Shown here: in pieces, positions 17,245-25,300 of the stretch | Position numbering within the stretch: the stretch's first letter is position 1 | Layout: every line of letters starts with the position of its first letter | Source of the DNA: Glycomyces sp. NRRL B-16210 | Lineage (GTDB): Bacteria > Actinomycetota > Actinomycetes > Mycobacteriales > Micromonosporaceae | Length of the DNA stretch: 64,000 nt | Assembly (NCBI RefSeq): GCF_000719515.1 | Contig: NZ_JOGR01000003.1 | Location: forward strand, 1 to 64,000 | Direction: 5' to 3' | Translations under genes and position numbers: made by a program | The notes under the pieces: model-generated | Told to the model about the DNA's origin: nothing | Databases searched by the model: none | Seen by the model: only the letters and a program-made list of their open reading frames with translations

Positions 17245-17947
17245 GCAGCCCGCATTCGGTCTTGTCGAACGCGGCCCAGCGGCCGGCGCGCGGGTCCTCC
17301 CCCGGCGCGGTGCGCCGGGTGCACGGCCAGCAGCCGATCGAGCGGAAGCCGTCCTTGAGCAGCGGGTTCACCGGGATGTTGTAACGCTCGATGTACGCCT
17401 CCTGGTCGGCCCCGGTCCACTTGGCGATCGGGGAGACCTTGACCTTGCGCCGGGAGAGGTCGAAGTCGACCACGCTCGTGTTGGCGCGGGTCGGGCCCTC
17501 GTCGCGGCGCAGGCCCGTGGCCCAGCCGTCGTAGTCGGCCAGCGCCCGGTTGAGCGGGAGGACCTTGCGCAGCGAGCAGCACTCGTCGGGGGCGCGCGAG
17601 AACAGGCGCGGGCCGAATTCGGCGTCCTGGGACAGCACCGACTGGTCGGGCTGGATCGAGCGGACGTTGACGTCCATGGTGGAGGCGACGAAGTCGCGGA
17701 CCTGGAGGGTCTCGGGGAAGTGCAGGCCGGTGTCGAGGAAGACGACGTCGATGCCGGGGGCCACCTGGCTCGCCAGGTGGACGACGGCGGCGTCGGCCAT
17801 GGAGGAGGTCACGCAGAAGCGCTCGCCGAACTCGCCGACCGCCCACTCGAGGATCTGGTGGGCCGTGGCGTCTTCCAGGCGCTTCCCCGCTTCCATAGCG
17901 AGGTCACGGAGTTCGAAGGGGTCTCTCTGGTTCCCTGTGCTGCTCAT
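17237..17947 (-). CDS. cysH: Adenylyl-sulfate (APS) reductase
   Basis: This 236-residue PAPS/APS reductase family enzyme reduces activated sulfate to sulfite in assimilation. The paired cysteines Cys123-Cys124 (CCSLRKVLPL) and Cys206-Cys209 (GCWPC) would bind a [4Fe-4S] cluster, which marks the APS-using type. The catalytic Cys232 lies in the C-terminal ECGLH. It is third in the sir operon, followed by the chelatase with an 8-nt overlap. Confidence 0.95.
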   Translation of the reverse strand: MSSTGNQRDPFELRDLAMEAGKRLEDATAHQILEWAVGEFGERFCVTSSMADAAVVHLASQVAPGIDVVFLDTGLHFPETLQVRDFVASTMDVNVRSIQPDQSVLSQDAEFGPRLFSRAPDECCSLRKVLPLNRALADYDGWATGLRRDEGPTRANTSVVDFDLSRRKVKVSPIAKWTGADQEAYIERYNIPVNPLLKDGFRSIGCWPCTRRTAPGEDPRAGRWAAFDKTECGLHV

Positions 17948-17972
17948 GCTGCTTCACTCCGATCGGGGTACT

Positions 17973-18176
17973 TCACTCGGGCTGGGGGCCCGTTTCGGGG
18001 GCCGCGTAGCTGGGTGCCGCGGCCATCCCGTGGTATTTGACGGCGAACACGCGGGTGCAGTCCGCGCAGTGCCATCCGCCCTTGATCTCGACTTCGTTGT
18101 CGTTCTCGGGCGCATAGGGTCTGAGGTCCTCTTCACCGCAGTAGGGGCAGTGGTAGGGGACGACGCGGGCGCTCAC
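17973..18176 (-). CDS. Small zinc-ribbon protein in the sulfite-reductase operon
   Basis: This 67-residue protein has two CxxC pairs (Cys10/Cys13 in HCPYC, Cys37/Cys40 in HCADC) that should bind one zinc or an Fe-S centre, then a flexible tail. GTG 18176 overlaps the sulfite reductase stop as GTGA, so it is translated by coupling. Its place between sulfite reductase and cysH suggests a role in sulfur reduction, for example electron delivery or assembly, but this is inference. It was too short and overlapped to be obvious among longer frames. Confidence 0.8.
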   Translation of the reverse strand: MSARVVPYHCPYCGEEDLRPYAPENDNEVEIKGGWHCADCTRVFAVKYHGMAAAPSYAAPETGPQPE

Positions 18177-19834
18177 TGGAATTCCGACTCGTCGGCGCGG
18201 TGGACCCAGTGGGCGAAGGTCTCGCCTTCGGTGCGGGCCGCGAGGTAGCGGCGGGTGAGGCGTTCGATGTAGTCGCCGAGGTCGGCCGAGGCGACCTTGA
18301 GGCCGCGGGCCTTGCGGCCGAGGCTGGCTTCGGCGGCGTGGCCGCCGCCGAGGTGGACCTGGAAGCCTTCGACCTGCTCGCCGTCGACGAGGACCAGTTG
18401 GCCTTTGAGGCCGATGTCGGCGGTCTGGGTGCGGGCGCAGGCGTTGGGGCAGCCGTTGACGTTGACCGAGATCGGCGTGTCGAGTTCGGGGACGCGCTTC
18501 TCGAGTTCGCCGACGAGGTCGCGGGCGCGGTCCTTGGTGTCGACGATGGCGAGTTTGCAGAACTGGATGCCGGTGCAGGCCATGGTGTTGCGGCGCCACG
18601 GGGAGGGGTTGGCGGAGAGTCCGATCGCTTCGAGGTCGGCCACGGCCTGCTCGACGCGGTCTTCGGGGACGTCGAGGAGCAGGAGCTTCTGCATCGGGGT
18701 GGTGCGGACGCGGTTGGAGCCGTGCTTCTCGGCGACGTCGGCGAACTGCTCCAGGAGCGTGCCGGAGACGCGGCCGACGAGGGGTGCGGCGCCGATGTAG
18801 TACTTGCCGTCGTTCTGCTTGTGGACGCCGATGTGGTCGAGGAGGCGCTCGGGCGGCTGCGGCGCTTCGAGGTCGGGGAGTTTGCGGCCGAGGTAGGCCT
18901 CGGATTCGAGGACCTCGCGGAACTTCTCGACGCCCCAGTCCTTGACGAGGAACTTCAGGCGGGCGCGGGTGCGCAGGCGCCGGTAGCCCCAGTCGCGGAA
19001 GATGCGCACGACGTTGACCCAGACCTCTTCGATGTCGTCTTGGGCGACCCAGACGCCGAGGCGCTGGGCGAACATCGGGTTGGTGGAGAGGCCGCCGCCG
19101 ACCCAGAGGTCGAAGCCGGGGCCGTGCTCGGGGTGGTGGGCGCCGAGGAGGGAGATGTCGTTGCATTCATAGGGGCCGTCGGGGAGCCAGCCGATGAAGG
19201 ACTTGAACTTGCGCGGCAGGTTCGAGAGGCTGCGGTCGCCGACGAAGCGGTCGTGGATGGCCTTGATCTGCGGGGTGGGGTCGATGACCTCGTCGACCGA
19301 GACGCCCGCGACGGGCGAGCCGAGGATGACGCGGGGGCAGTCGCCGCAGGCCTCCTGGGTGTCGAGGCCGACCGATTCGAGGCGGCGCCAGATCTCGGGG
19401 ACGTCGCGCACGTCGATCCAGTGGTACTGGAAGTTCTGGCGGTCGGTGACGTCGGCGGTGTCGCGGCCGAACTCCTTGGAGATGCCCGCGATGGTGCGGA
19501 GCTGTTCGAGGTCGAGCTGGCCGCCGTCGATGCGCACGCGCATCATGAAGTAGCGGTCGTCGAGCTCCTCCTCTTCGAGGATGCCGGTCTTGCCGCCGGC
19601 GATGCCGGGCCTGCGTTGGGTGTACAGGCCCCACCAGCGGAAGCGTCCGCGCAGGTCGGCGGGGTCGATGGAGTCGAAGCCGCCGTGGGCGTAGATGCCC
19701 TCGATGCGCTGCCGCACGTTGAGCGGGTTGTCGTCCTTCTTGCCCTGCTCGTTCTTGTTGAGCGGCTCCCGGTGGCCCATGGCCCACTGGCCTTGGCCCT
19801 TCGGGCGGGACGGTTTGCGCGTTGGCGTTGGCAC
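18173..19834 (-). CDS. sir: Ferredoxin-dependent sulfite reductase (NirA/SirA type)
   Basis: This 553-residue sirohaem enzyme reduces sulfite to sulfide with ferredoxin electrons. The siroheme-[4Fe-4S] cysteines lie in ACTGIQFCKLA and NGCPNACA. FRWWGLYTQR and EACGDCPR carry the Tyr and Cys that are cross-linked in the mycobacterial enzyme. The sequence GQWAMGHREPLNKNE near the N-terminus aligns well with mycobacterial NirA. GTG 19834 is preferred because GAGGAG lies just before it; ATG 19846 and GTG 19855 are in frame but lack such a site. It is first in the operon, 58 nt after a cysteine-containing leader peptide. Confidence 0.95.
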   Translation of the reverse strand: MPTPTRKPSRPKGQGQWAMGHREPLNKNEQGKKDDNPLNVRQRIEGIYAHGGFDSIDPADLRGRFRWWGLYTQRRPGIAGGKTGILEEEELDDRYFMMRVRIDGGQLDLEQLRTIAGISKEFGRDTADVTDRQNFQYHWIDVRDVPEIWRRLESVGLDTQEACGDCPRVILGSPVAGVSVDEVIDPTPQIKAIHDRFVGDRSLSNLPRKFKSFIGWLPDGPYECNDISLLGAHHPEHGPGFDLWVGGGLSTNPMFAQRLGVWVAQDDIEEVWVNVVRIFRDWGYRRLRTRARLKFLVKDWGVEKFREVLESEAYLGRKLPDLEAPQPPERLLDHIGVHKQNDGKYYIGAAPLVGRVSGTLLEQFADVAEKHGSNRVRTTPMQKLLLLDVPEDRVEQAVADLEAIGLSANPSPWRRNTMACTGIQFCKLAIVDTKDRARDLVGELEKRVPELDTPISVNVNGCPNACARTQTADIGLKGQLVLVDGEQVEGFQVHLGGGHAAEASLGRKARGLKVASADLGDYIERLTRRYLAARTEGETFAHWVHRADESEFQ

Positions 19835-19892
19835 GGTACTCCTCATCGCGGACACGGGTATGGCACGGTTCGACGGCGAATTGCCGGAAGGA

Positions 19893-19994
19893 TTAAGCGC
19901 ACATCAGACACGCGGCGCTGAACACACGGCAGAAGTCGACGTGGCGGCGTGCCACAAGTCGGAGCCCGTGTGTGCGAGACATGCGAGCAAGCAT
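19893..19994 (-). CDS. Cysteine-containing regulatory leader peptide upstream of sir
   Basis: This short frame encodes 33 residues from ATG 19994, or 29 from ATG 19982, and ends at TAA 19893. The core RLVARRHVDFCRVFSAACL matches the actinobacterial leader-peptide pattern RRHVDLxRVxSAxC found ahead of sulfur-assimilation operons. Cysteines are at 22, 29 and 32, the last two within five codons of the stop. It lies 58 nt before the sulfite reductase start. Ribosome behaviour at the Cys codons would couple sir operon expression to cysteinyl-tRNA or cysteine supply. Function is inferred from the family; no attenuator structure was resolved by eye. Confidence 0.8.
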   Translation of the reverse strand: MLARMSRTHGLRLVARRHVDFCRVFSAACLMCA

Positions 19995-20104
19995 GACACA
20001 TTTTCCCGCATGGCGCACCAGGCGTCCCGCTCACTGGACAGCAGGTCACAGGTAGTGGACACCGCGGCGGGCCGAGTGTTCGTAAGTGGGCCTCGGCGGT
20101 CGTG

Positions 20105-21583
20105 TCACTGGAGTGCGAACTCGACGACCGCTTCGGTGCCGCCTTCGGCTCGGGGGCGCATGTCGATGGTGCCGCGCAGTTCGCCGGTGACGAGGGTGTG
20201 GACGATCTGGAGTCCCAGGCGGGTGGAGTCGGCGATGCGGAAGCCCTCGGGCAGGCCCTTGCCGTGGTCGGAGACGGTCACGCGGAAGCGGTCGCCGTCG
20301 CGGGCGACGCTGAGGACGACCTCGCCTTCCTGGCCGGGCGGGTAGGCGTGCTCGACGGCGTTCTGGAGCAGTTCGTTGACGACCATGACCAGGGGGGTGG
20401 CGTACTCGCTGGGGAGGACGCCGAAGGTGCCTTCGCGGCGGAGGGTGACCTTGGACTCGGCGACGGAGACCTCGACGGCCATGGAGGCGACGCGGTCGAC
20501 GATCTGGTCGAAGCCGACCGACTCGTCGGAGGACTGGGCGAGGGTCTCGTGGACGAGCGCGATCGAGGCGACGCGGCGCACCGACTCCTCGAGGGAGGCG
20601 CGGGCCTGCGGGGAGCCGACGCGTCGGGCCTGGAGGCGCAGCAGGGCGGCGACGGTCTGGAGGTTGTTCTTGACGCGGTGGTGGATCTCGCGGATGGTCG
20701 CGTCCTTGGTGACCAGTTCGCGGTCGAGGCGGCGGACCTCGGTGATGTCGCGGACGAGGACGAGCGCGCCGGCGGCCTTGCCGCCGGGTCGCAGCGGCAG
20801 CGCCCGCATCAGGACGGTCGCGCCCTTGGCCTCGATCTCCTTGCGGCGCGGGGTGCCGCCTTCGAGGGCGTCGGCGATGCGGCGGGCCGCGTCGGTGCCG
20901 ACCTCGGGGTTGGAGGGGAGGCTGCGGGTGAGCTCGGCGAGGTCGCGGTCCCTCAGGTGCCCGGTGACGCCCATGCGCCGGTAGGCGGAGAGGGCGTTCG
21001 GGGAGGCGTAGCGGACCAGGCCGTCGGCGCCGATGCGGACCAGGCCGTCGCCGATGCGCGGCGCGGTGGTCGGCTCGCCGGGCAGCAGCGGGGGCGGGAA
21101 GCCGCCGTCGGTGAGCATCTGGACCAGGTAGTCGGCGGTCTTGAGGTAGTTGATCTCCAGGTGGGAGGGGCTGCGGGTGTCCGAGAGGTTGGTGTCGCGG
21201 GCGGCGACGGCGATGACTTCGCGCCGGTCGCGGCGCCGGACCGGGATGGCCTCGTGGCGGGCGGCGACGTCCCCGCGCCACACCGGGTCGCCCTCGCGGA
21301 AGATGCGCCCTTCGGTGAAGGCGACGTGGAGGTGCTGGGCGTCCTCGCCTTCGAGGATCCGCCCGACCTGGTCCTCCTCGTAGGCGGTCGGGCCGGTGGT
21401 CGGCCGGACCTGGGCGAGGCAGACGTAGCCGCCGGGATGGTCCTTGACCGCGCCCCAGAGGAGGAAGTCGGCGAAGGAGAGGTCGGCGAGGAGCTGCCAT
21501 TCGGCCACGAGCCGCTGGAGGTGGGCCGCGGAGTTCGAGGTCAGGTCGGTGTGCGCGCTGATGACGTCACGGAGTGTGGACAC
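20105..21583 (-). CDS. pdtaS: Cytosolic sensor histidine kinase PdtaS
   Basis: This 492-residue soluble kinase matches mycobacterial PdtaS (Rv3220c) along its length: N-terminal GAF-like domain (ISAHTDL, EWQLLADLSFADFLLWG), a PAS domain (DGLVRYASPNALSAYRRMGV), the HisKA_2 motif ATIREIHHRVKNNLQTVAAL with the phospho-accepting His, and an HATPase domain. Its partner PdtaR is an ANTAR antiterminator, not encoded here. GTG 21583 (MSTLRDVISAHTDL) aligns with the mycobacterial start and lies 7 nt after a TACCAT hexamer, so the transcript is probably leaderless. Confidence 0.93.
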   Translation of the reverse strand: MSTLRDVISAHTDLTSNSAAHLQRLVAEWQLLADLSFADFLLWGAVKDHPGGYVCLAQVRPTTGPTAYEEDQVGRILEGEDAQHLHVAFTEGRIFREGDPVWRGDVAARHEAIPVRRRDRREVIAVAARDTNLSDTRSPSHLEINYLKTADYLVQMLTDGGFPPPLLPGEPTTAPRIGDGLVRIGADGLVRYASPNALSAYRRMGVTGHLRDRDLAELTRSLPSNPEVGTDAARRIADALEGGTPRRKEIEAKGATVLMRALPLRPGGKAAGALVLVRDITEVRRLDRELVTKDATIREIHHRVKNNLQTVAALLRLQARRVGSPQARASLEESVRRVASIALVHETLAQSSDESVGFDQIVDRVASMAVEVSVAESKVTLRREGTFGVLPSEYATPLVMVVNELLQNAVEHAYPPGQEGEVVLSVARDGDRFRVTVSDHGKGLPEGFRIADSTRLGLQIVHTLVTGELRGTIDMRPRAEGGTEAVVEFALQ

Positions 21584-21590
21584 CCGATCA

Positions 21591-21596
21591 ATGGTA
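21591..21596 (-). promoter_or_regulatory. Leaderless-type -10 of pdtaS
   Basis: TACCAT on the minus strand ends 7 nt before GTG 21583. Confidence 0.55.
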
Positions 21597-21720
21597 GCGG
21601 CGGTTCGGCCGCTTCCCACGGGGCCGGTTCAAGGCGATCCGGGAAGGATCGTCAGGAGCCGGTGCGGATGCTTGCGAGGAGCGAGCCCGTGCTGAGGCGG
21701 CCCGCCCGGGCGCCGTGCCG

Positions 21721-22026
21721 CTATGAGGGCATGGTGATGTCGGGCTTGTCGAGCTCTTCGACGTTGACGTCCTTGAAGGTCAGGACGCGGACGTGCTTGA
21801 CGAAGCGGGCGGGGCGGTACATGTCCCAGACCCACGCGTCGGTCATCTCGACCTCGAAGTAGGTCTCGGCCTCGGCGCCGCGCACGTGGACTTCGACCGC
21901 GTTGGCCAGGTAGAACCGCCGTTCGGTCTCGACGACGTAGGTGAACTGCCGCACGATGTCCCGGTACTCCCGGTACAGCTGCAGCTCCATGTCGGTCTCG
22001 TACTTCTCGAGGTCCTCGGCGCTCAA
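21721..22026 (-). CDS. Conserved actinobacterial DUF2469 protein
   Basis: This 101-residue protein begins MSAEDLEKYETDMELQLYRE and contains VVETERRFYLAN and WVWDMYRPARFVKHVRV, near identical to the mycobacterial Rv2901c type. Function is unknown; the family is confined to actinobacteria and sits next to rnhB and lepB, as here. The start is TTG 22026 with the strong ribosome-binding site GGAGGAG, and it aligns with homologues. Confidence 0.92.
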   Translation of the reverse strand: MSAEDLEKYETDMELQLYREYRDIVRQFTYVVETERRFYLANAVEVHVRGAEAETYFEVEMTDAWVWDMYRPARFVKHVRVLTFKDVNVEELDKPDITMPS

Positions 22027-22171
22027 CGCTCCTCCTTCTCTGGCGGCGGTCTCAACGATAGTGCGCGGGTGCCCCGCCCCGCTCGCGGCTCTCGCGGCGA
22101 ACGCTTGCGGAGCCGTGATTTCACGCTGCGCCGCGGTTTCGGGACCGCTCCGGCGCGGGCCTCGGGCGGGC

Positions 22172-22819
22172 TCAGACGCGCGCGGGCCGCGCGGCGGCGA
22201 CGTTCGCGTAGGACAGGCGGTGCTGCTCGCAGGGGCCCCAGCGGCGCAGGGCGGCCTCGTGCGCCGCCGTGCCGTATCCCTTGTGGACGGCGAAGCCGTA
22301 CTCGGGGTGGTCCCGGTCGAGCCGGGCCATCAGGCGGTCCCGGGTGACCTTGGCGACCACGCCGGCGGCCGCGACGCACGCGGCCGTCCGGTCGCCCTTG
22401 ACGACCCCGAGGCTCCCGGGCAGGCCCGGCACCGCGAACCCGTCGGTGAGCACGAACCCGGGCCGCTCGGGCAGCCGCGCCACGGCCACGCGCATCCCCT
22501 CCAGGTTGCACACGGCGATGCCGCGCCGGTCGATCTCCTCGGGCCCGTACAGGACCGTGGCGACGTGGGCGCGCGAGCGCCGCAGCCGTTCGAAGACGCG
22601 CTCGCGCGCGGCCTCGGTCAGAAGCTTCGAGTCGTTCAGCTCCTCGAGGCGGGCGCTGGGCGGCAGGCTCACCGCGGCGACGACCAGGGGCCCGGCGCAG
22701 GCGCCGCGTCCGGCCTCGTCGGCGCCGGCCACCGGGCCGAGGCCGCGGCGCAGCAGCGCCGACTCCAGCGCGTACAGGTCGCCGTCGCGCCGCATCCGGG
22801 AGGAGACCGGGCGGAGCAC
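22172..22819 (-). CDS. rnhB: Ribonuclease HII
   Basis: This 215-residue RNase HII removes ribonucleotides from DNA and RNA from RNA/DNA hybrids. GADEAGRGACAGPLVVAA holds the first catalytic Asp and Glu, NDSKLL follows, and the later acidic residues lie in VLTDGF and RLDRDHPEYGFAVHKGYGT. GTG 22819 starts 2 nt after the signal peptidase stop; ATG 22795 is an in-frame alternative. It is part of the rplS-lepB-lepB-rnhB-DUF2469 cluster conserved in actinobacteria. Confidence 0.94.
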   Translation of the reverse strand: MLRPVSSRMRRDGDLYALESALLRRGLGPVAGADEAGRGACAGPLVVAAVSLPPSARLEELNDSKLLTEAARERVFERLRRSRAHVATVLYGPEEIDRRGIAVCNLEGMRVAVARLPERPGFVLTDGFAVPGLPGSLGVVKGDRTAACVAAAGVVAKVTRDRLMARLDRDHPEYGFAVHKGYGTAAHEAALRRWGPCEQHRLSYANVAAARPARV

Positions 22820-22821
22820 GG

Positions 22822-23520
22822 TCAGGACGGCTCGGGGATGTCGTCGTAGGTCTCGGGGACGGCGAACCAGTTGAAGTCCGAGAAGGGCCAGAACAGCACG
22901 AAGGCCTTGCCGATGACCGCGTCGACCGGGATCGTGGCCGCGTCGACGTCGCCGCCGGTGCGGATGTAGCGCTCGCGCGAGTCGCCCGAGGCCGAGCGGT
23001 GGTCGCCCATCACCCACAGGCGCCCGTCGGGGACGTACACGTCGAACGGGTCCTGGGAGGGCGCGTCCTGCTCCCCCGTGACCGGGTTGGCGTAGAGGTA
23101 GGAGCCCTCCTCGAGCGGCTGGCCGTTGACGGTGATGCGGCCCTGGTCGTCGCAGCACACCACGTGGTCGCCGCCGACGGCGATGATCCGCTTGATGAAC
23201 TCGTCCTCCTCCAGGCTCGACCGCCAGTCCTCGGGGGCGGTGAAGACGATGATCTCGCCGCGCTCGGGGTCGGAGAAGTCGTGGACGAGCTTGTTGACGA
23301 GCACCCGGTCGTTGATCTGGAGGGTGTTCTCCATCGAGCCCGAGGGGATGTAATAGGTCTGGACGACCCAGGTCCGCACCACGAATGCGACCGCGATGGC
23401 CACCACGAGGAGGATGGGCAGTTCCTTCCAGAACGATCCCTTCTTCTTGGGCCGCAGTTTTTCCGAGGATTCCTCGGCGCCTTCGCCGTCGGCGCCGGGC
23501 GCTTGCCCTTCTTCGATCAC
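22822..23520 (-). CDS. lepB: Signal peptidase I (second copy)
   Basis: This 232-residue type I signal peptidase has an acidic N-terminus, a single TM helix (ELPILLVVAIAVAFVVRTWVV), the catalytic Ser in YIPSGSMENTL and the catalytic Lys in FIKRIIAVGGD, plus MGDHRSASGDSR. It releases secreted proteins by cutting after the signal peptide on the outer face of the membrane. GTG 23520 overlaps the stop of the preceding signal peptidase as GTGA, so the pair is translationally coupled. Confidence 0.95.
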   Translation of the reverse strand: MIEEGQAPGADGEGAEESSEKLRPKKKGSFWKELPILLVVAIAVAFVVRTWVVQTYYIPSGSMENTLQINDRVLVNKLVHDFSDPERGEIIVFTAPEDWRSSLEEDEFIKRIIAVGGDHVVCCDDQGRITVNGQPLEEGSYLYANPVTGEQDAPSQDPFDVYVPDGRLWVMGDHRSASGDSRERYIRTGGDVDAATIPVDAVIGKAFVLFWPFSDFNWFAVPETYDDIPEPS

Positions 23521-24785
23521 GGTGCGAGTCTACGCGGTCGCGCTCCCGCCCCCGAGTTGACCGGCCGCGCCGTCGCCTGGGAACCGTTCGCCGGTATCGC
23601 GGTGGCGGGCAACGAAGGCGGTGCGTGCCAGTAGGTGCCCCACGCGGCGGGGAGGCCGTCCTCGGCCGCGGCCGAGGACTCGTCGGCGCCGGTGCCCTCC
23701 AGGGTCGCGAAGACCGCGGGGATCTCCAGCTCGGTCGCGCGGTCGGTCGGCCAGACCAGGGCGATCGCCCGGCCGATGATGTTCTCGACCGGCACCGGCC
23801 CCTGGCATCGGGAGTCCTTGGAGTTCCCGCGGTGGTCGCCCATGGCCCACACCTGGCCCATGGGGACCTCGACCTCGTGGAACCGGCGCGCGTGGCAGGT
23901 GCCGGGCTCGACGTCGAGCGGCGCGTCGTCGTAGACGTAGTCCTCGTGGAGCGAGACGCCGTTGACCACGACGTTCCCGTCGTCGTCGCAGCACAGGACG
24001 GTGTCGCCGCCGACGGCGATGATCCGCTTGATGAAGTCCTTCTCGTCCGGCTCGGCCAGGCCGATGAGGTCGAGGACCCCGGTGGTGAAGTCGGAGACGA
24101 ACGAGCCGTCGCCGCCGGCGGGCCGGTACTCGGGGTCCCAGCTGTCGGTGCCGCGGAAGACGATGACCTCGCCGCGCTGCGGGCTGCGCAGCGTCGTGGT
24201 GAGCTTGAGGACCAGGACCTTGTCGCCCTCCTGGAGGGTCTGCTCCATCGAGCCCGACGGGATGTAGAACGGCTGCACCGCGAAGGTGCGCAGCAGGACC
24301 GCCGCGGAGAAGGCTACGACCAGCAGCAGCGGCAGCTCGACCCACAGCGACAGGTACTGGCGCTTGTGCGGGTGGGAGAGCCGGCTCTCGGACTCGGTCC
24401 GCTCGCGCCTGGGCTCGGTGTCGCGGTCGCCCGAGGCGTGGTCGGGGGCGTTGACGCGGTCGAACGTGGCCTCGGCCCGCTCGCGCTCGGCGGCGACGCG
24501 GTCGACGGGGGCGTCCGGGCGGTTGACGCGGCGCACCGGGCGCGTCGGGCCGCCGGCGACCGGACCGGCGAAACCGCCGGGGACCGGGCCCGCGCCGCGG
24601 CCGCCGGGGACGGGACCGCCCTGGACCGGGCCTCCTTGGACCGGGCCGCGGGGCCGGCCGGTGCCGGGCGGGCCGGAGCGGCGGGGGTCGGGAGGCGGCG
24701 GGGGCACGGGGCCTTCGGGGCCGGGGAGTCGGTTCCAGTGGATGCGACGCGGCCCCTTCGACCCGCCGGGGGGGCCAGGACTCAT
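23517..24785 (-). CDS. lepB: Signal peptidase I with a long Pro/Gly-rich N-terminal extension
   Basis: This 422-residue type I signal peptidase has about 145 extra N-terminal residues, including GGPVQGGPVQGGPVPGG-type repeats and a charged stretch before the TM helix (LWVELPLLLVVAFSAAVLL). Catalytic Ser is in YIPSGSMEQTLQEGD and Lys in FIKRIIAVGGDTVLCCDD. A C-terminal tail of about 60 residues follows the catalytic core. The typical enzyme is 220-300 residues. The extension is predicted cytoplasmic and may bind a partner. It follows rplS after a terminator. Confidence 0.93.
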   Translation of the reverse strand: MSPGPPGGSKGPRRIHWNRLPGPEGPVPPPPPDPRRSGPPGTGRPRGPVQGGPVQGGPVPGGRGAGPVPGGFAGPVAGGPTRPVRRVNRPDAPVDRVAAERERAEATFDRVNAPDHASGDRDTEPRRERTESESRLSHPHKRQYLSLWVELPLLLVVAFSAAVLLRTFAVQPFYIPSGSMEQTLQEGDKVLVLKLTTTLRSPQRGEVIVFRGTDSWDPEYRPAGGDGSFVSDFTTGVLDLIGLAEPDEKDFIKRIIAVGGDTVLCCDDDGNVVVNGVSLHEDYVYDDAPLDVEPGTCHARRFHEVEVPMGQVWAMGDHRGNSKDSRCQGPVPVENIIGRAIALVWPTDRATELEIPAVFATLEGTGADESSAAAEDGLPAAWGTYWHAPPSLPATAIPANGSQATARPVNSGAGARPRRLAP

Positions 24786-24818
24786 GTGCTGAGCGTAGCG
24801 GAAGAAAGGGGGCGAGGA

Positions 24819-24843
24819 AAAACCCCGGGCGATGCCCGGGGTC
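24819..24843 (-). terminator. Rho-independent terminator of rplS
   Basis: On the minus strand ACCCCGGGC-ATC-GCCCGGGGT forms a 9-bp stem followed by TTTT, a classical intrinsic terminator between rplS and the signal peptidase genes. Confidence 0.9.
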
Positions 24844-24864
24844 TTTCGAAGCCGATGGCGCGGA

Positions 24865-25212
24865 CTAGAGTTCGCGCTTCTCCTTGATCTTGGCGGCCTT
24901 GCCCTTGCGGTCGCGCAGGTAGTAGAGCTTGGCGCGGCGGACCTTGCCGCGCATGGCGATCTCGATCGAGTCGACCATGGGGCCGTGCACCGGGAAGGTG
25001 CGCTCGACGCCGATGCCGTAGCTCAGCTTCCGGACGGTGAAGGTCTCACCGATGCCGGCGCCGTGGCGGCGGATGACGACGCCCTGGAACACCTGGACAC
25101 GGGACCGGGCGCCTTCCTGGACACGGACGTTCACCTTGACGGTGTCGCCGGGGCGGAAGTCCGGTACGTCGGCTCGCATGGAGGCGGCGTTCAGCTCATC
25201 CAGAATGTTCAT
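24865..25212 (-). CDS. rplS: 50S ribosomal protein L19
   Basis: This 115-residue ribosomal protein contains FRPGDTVKVNVRV, VFQGVVIRRHGAGIGETFTVRK and the C-terminal AKLYYLRDRKGKAAKIKEKR, diagnostic for L19, which bridges the 30S and 50S subunits. ATG 25212 follows trmD by 88 bp, with GATGAGG upstream. The trmD-rplS order is conserved across bacteria. Confidence 0.97.
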   Translation of the reverse strand: MNILDELNAASMRADVPDFRPGDTVKVNVRVQEGARSRVQVFQGVVIRRHGAGIGETFTVRKLSYGIGVERTFPVHGPMVDSIEIAMRGKVRRAKLYYLRDRKGKAAKIKEKREL

Positions 25213-25300
25213 GGTTTTACGACCTCATCGATTGATCATGCTCAGAAGTTCTCTCCGGGAGAGGTACCGCTTGAACGAACGGCACGTCACGGGAACTCGC

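Noticed and set aside
19843..20049. Cys-rich 68-codon frame upstream of sir whose stop overlaps ATG 19846
   Set aside because: It reads the same DNA as the RRHVDFCRV leader in another frame. The leader has a recognisable family pattern, and the sir start with a ribosome-binding site is 19834, so the overlap is probably accidental.
25251..25263. CTCTCC-G-GGAGAG palindrome upstream of rplS
   Set aside because: It has no loop length to form a hairpin and no matching partner gene; probably chance.
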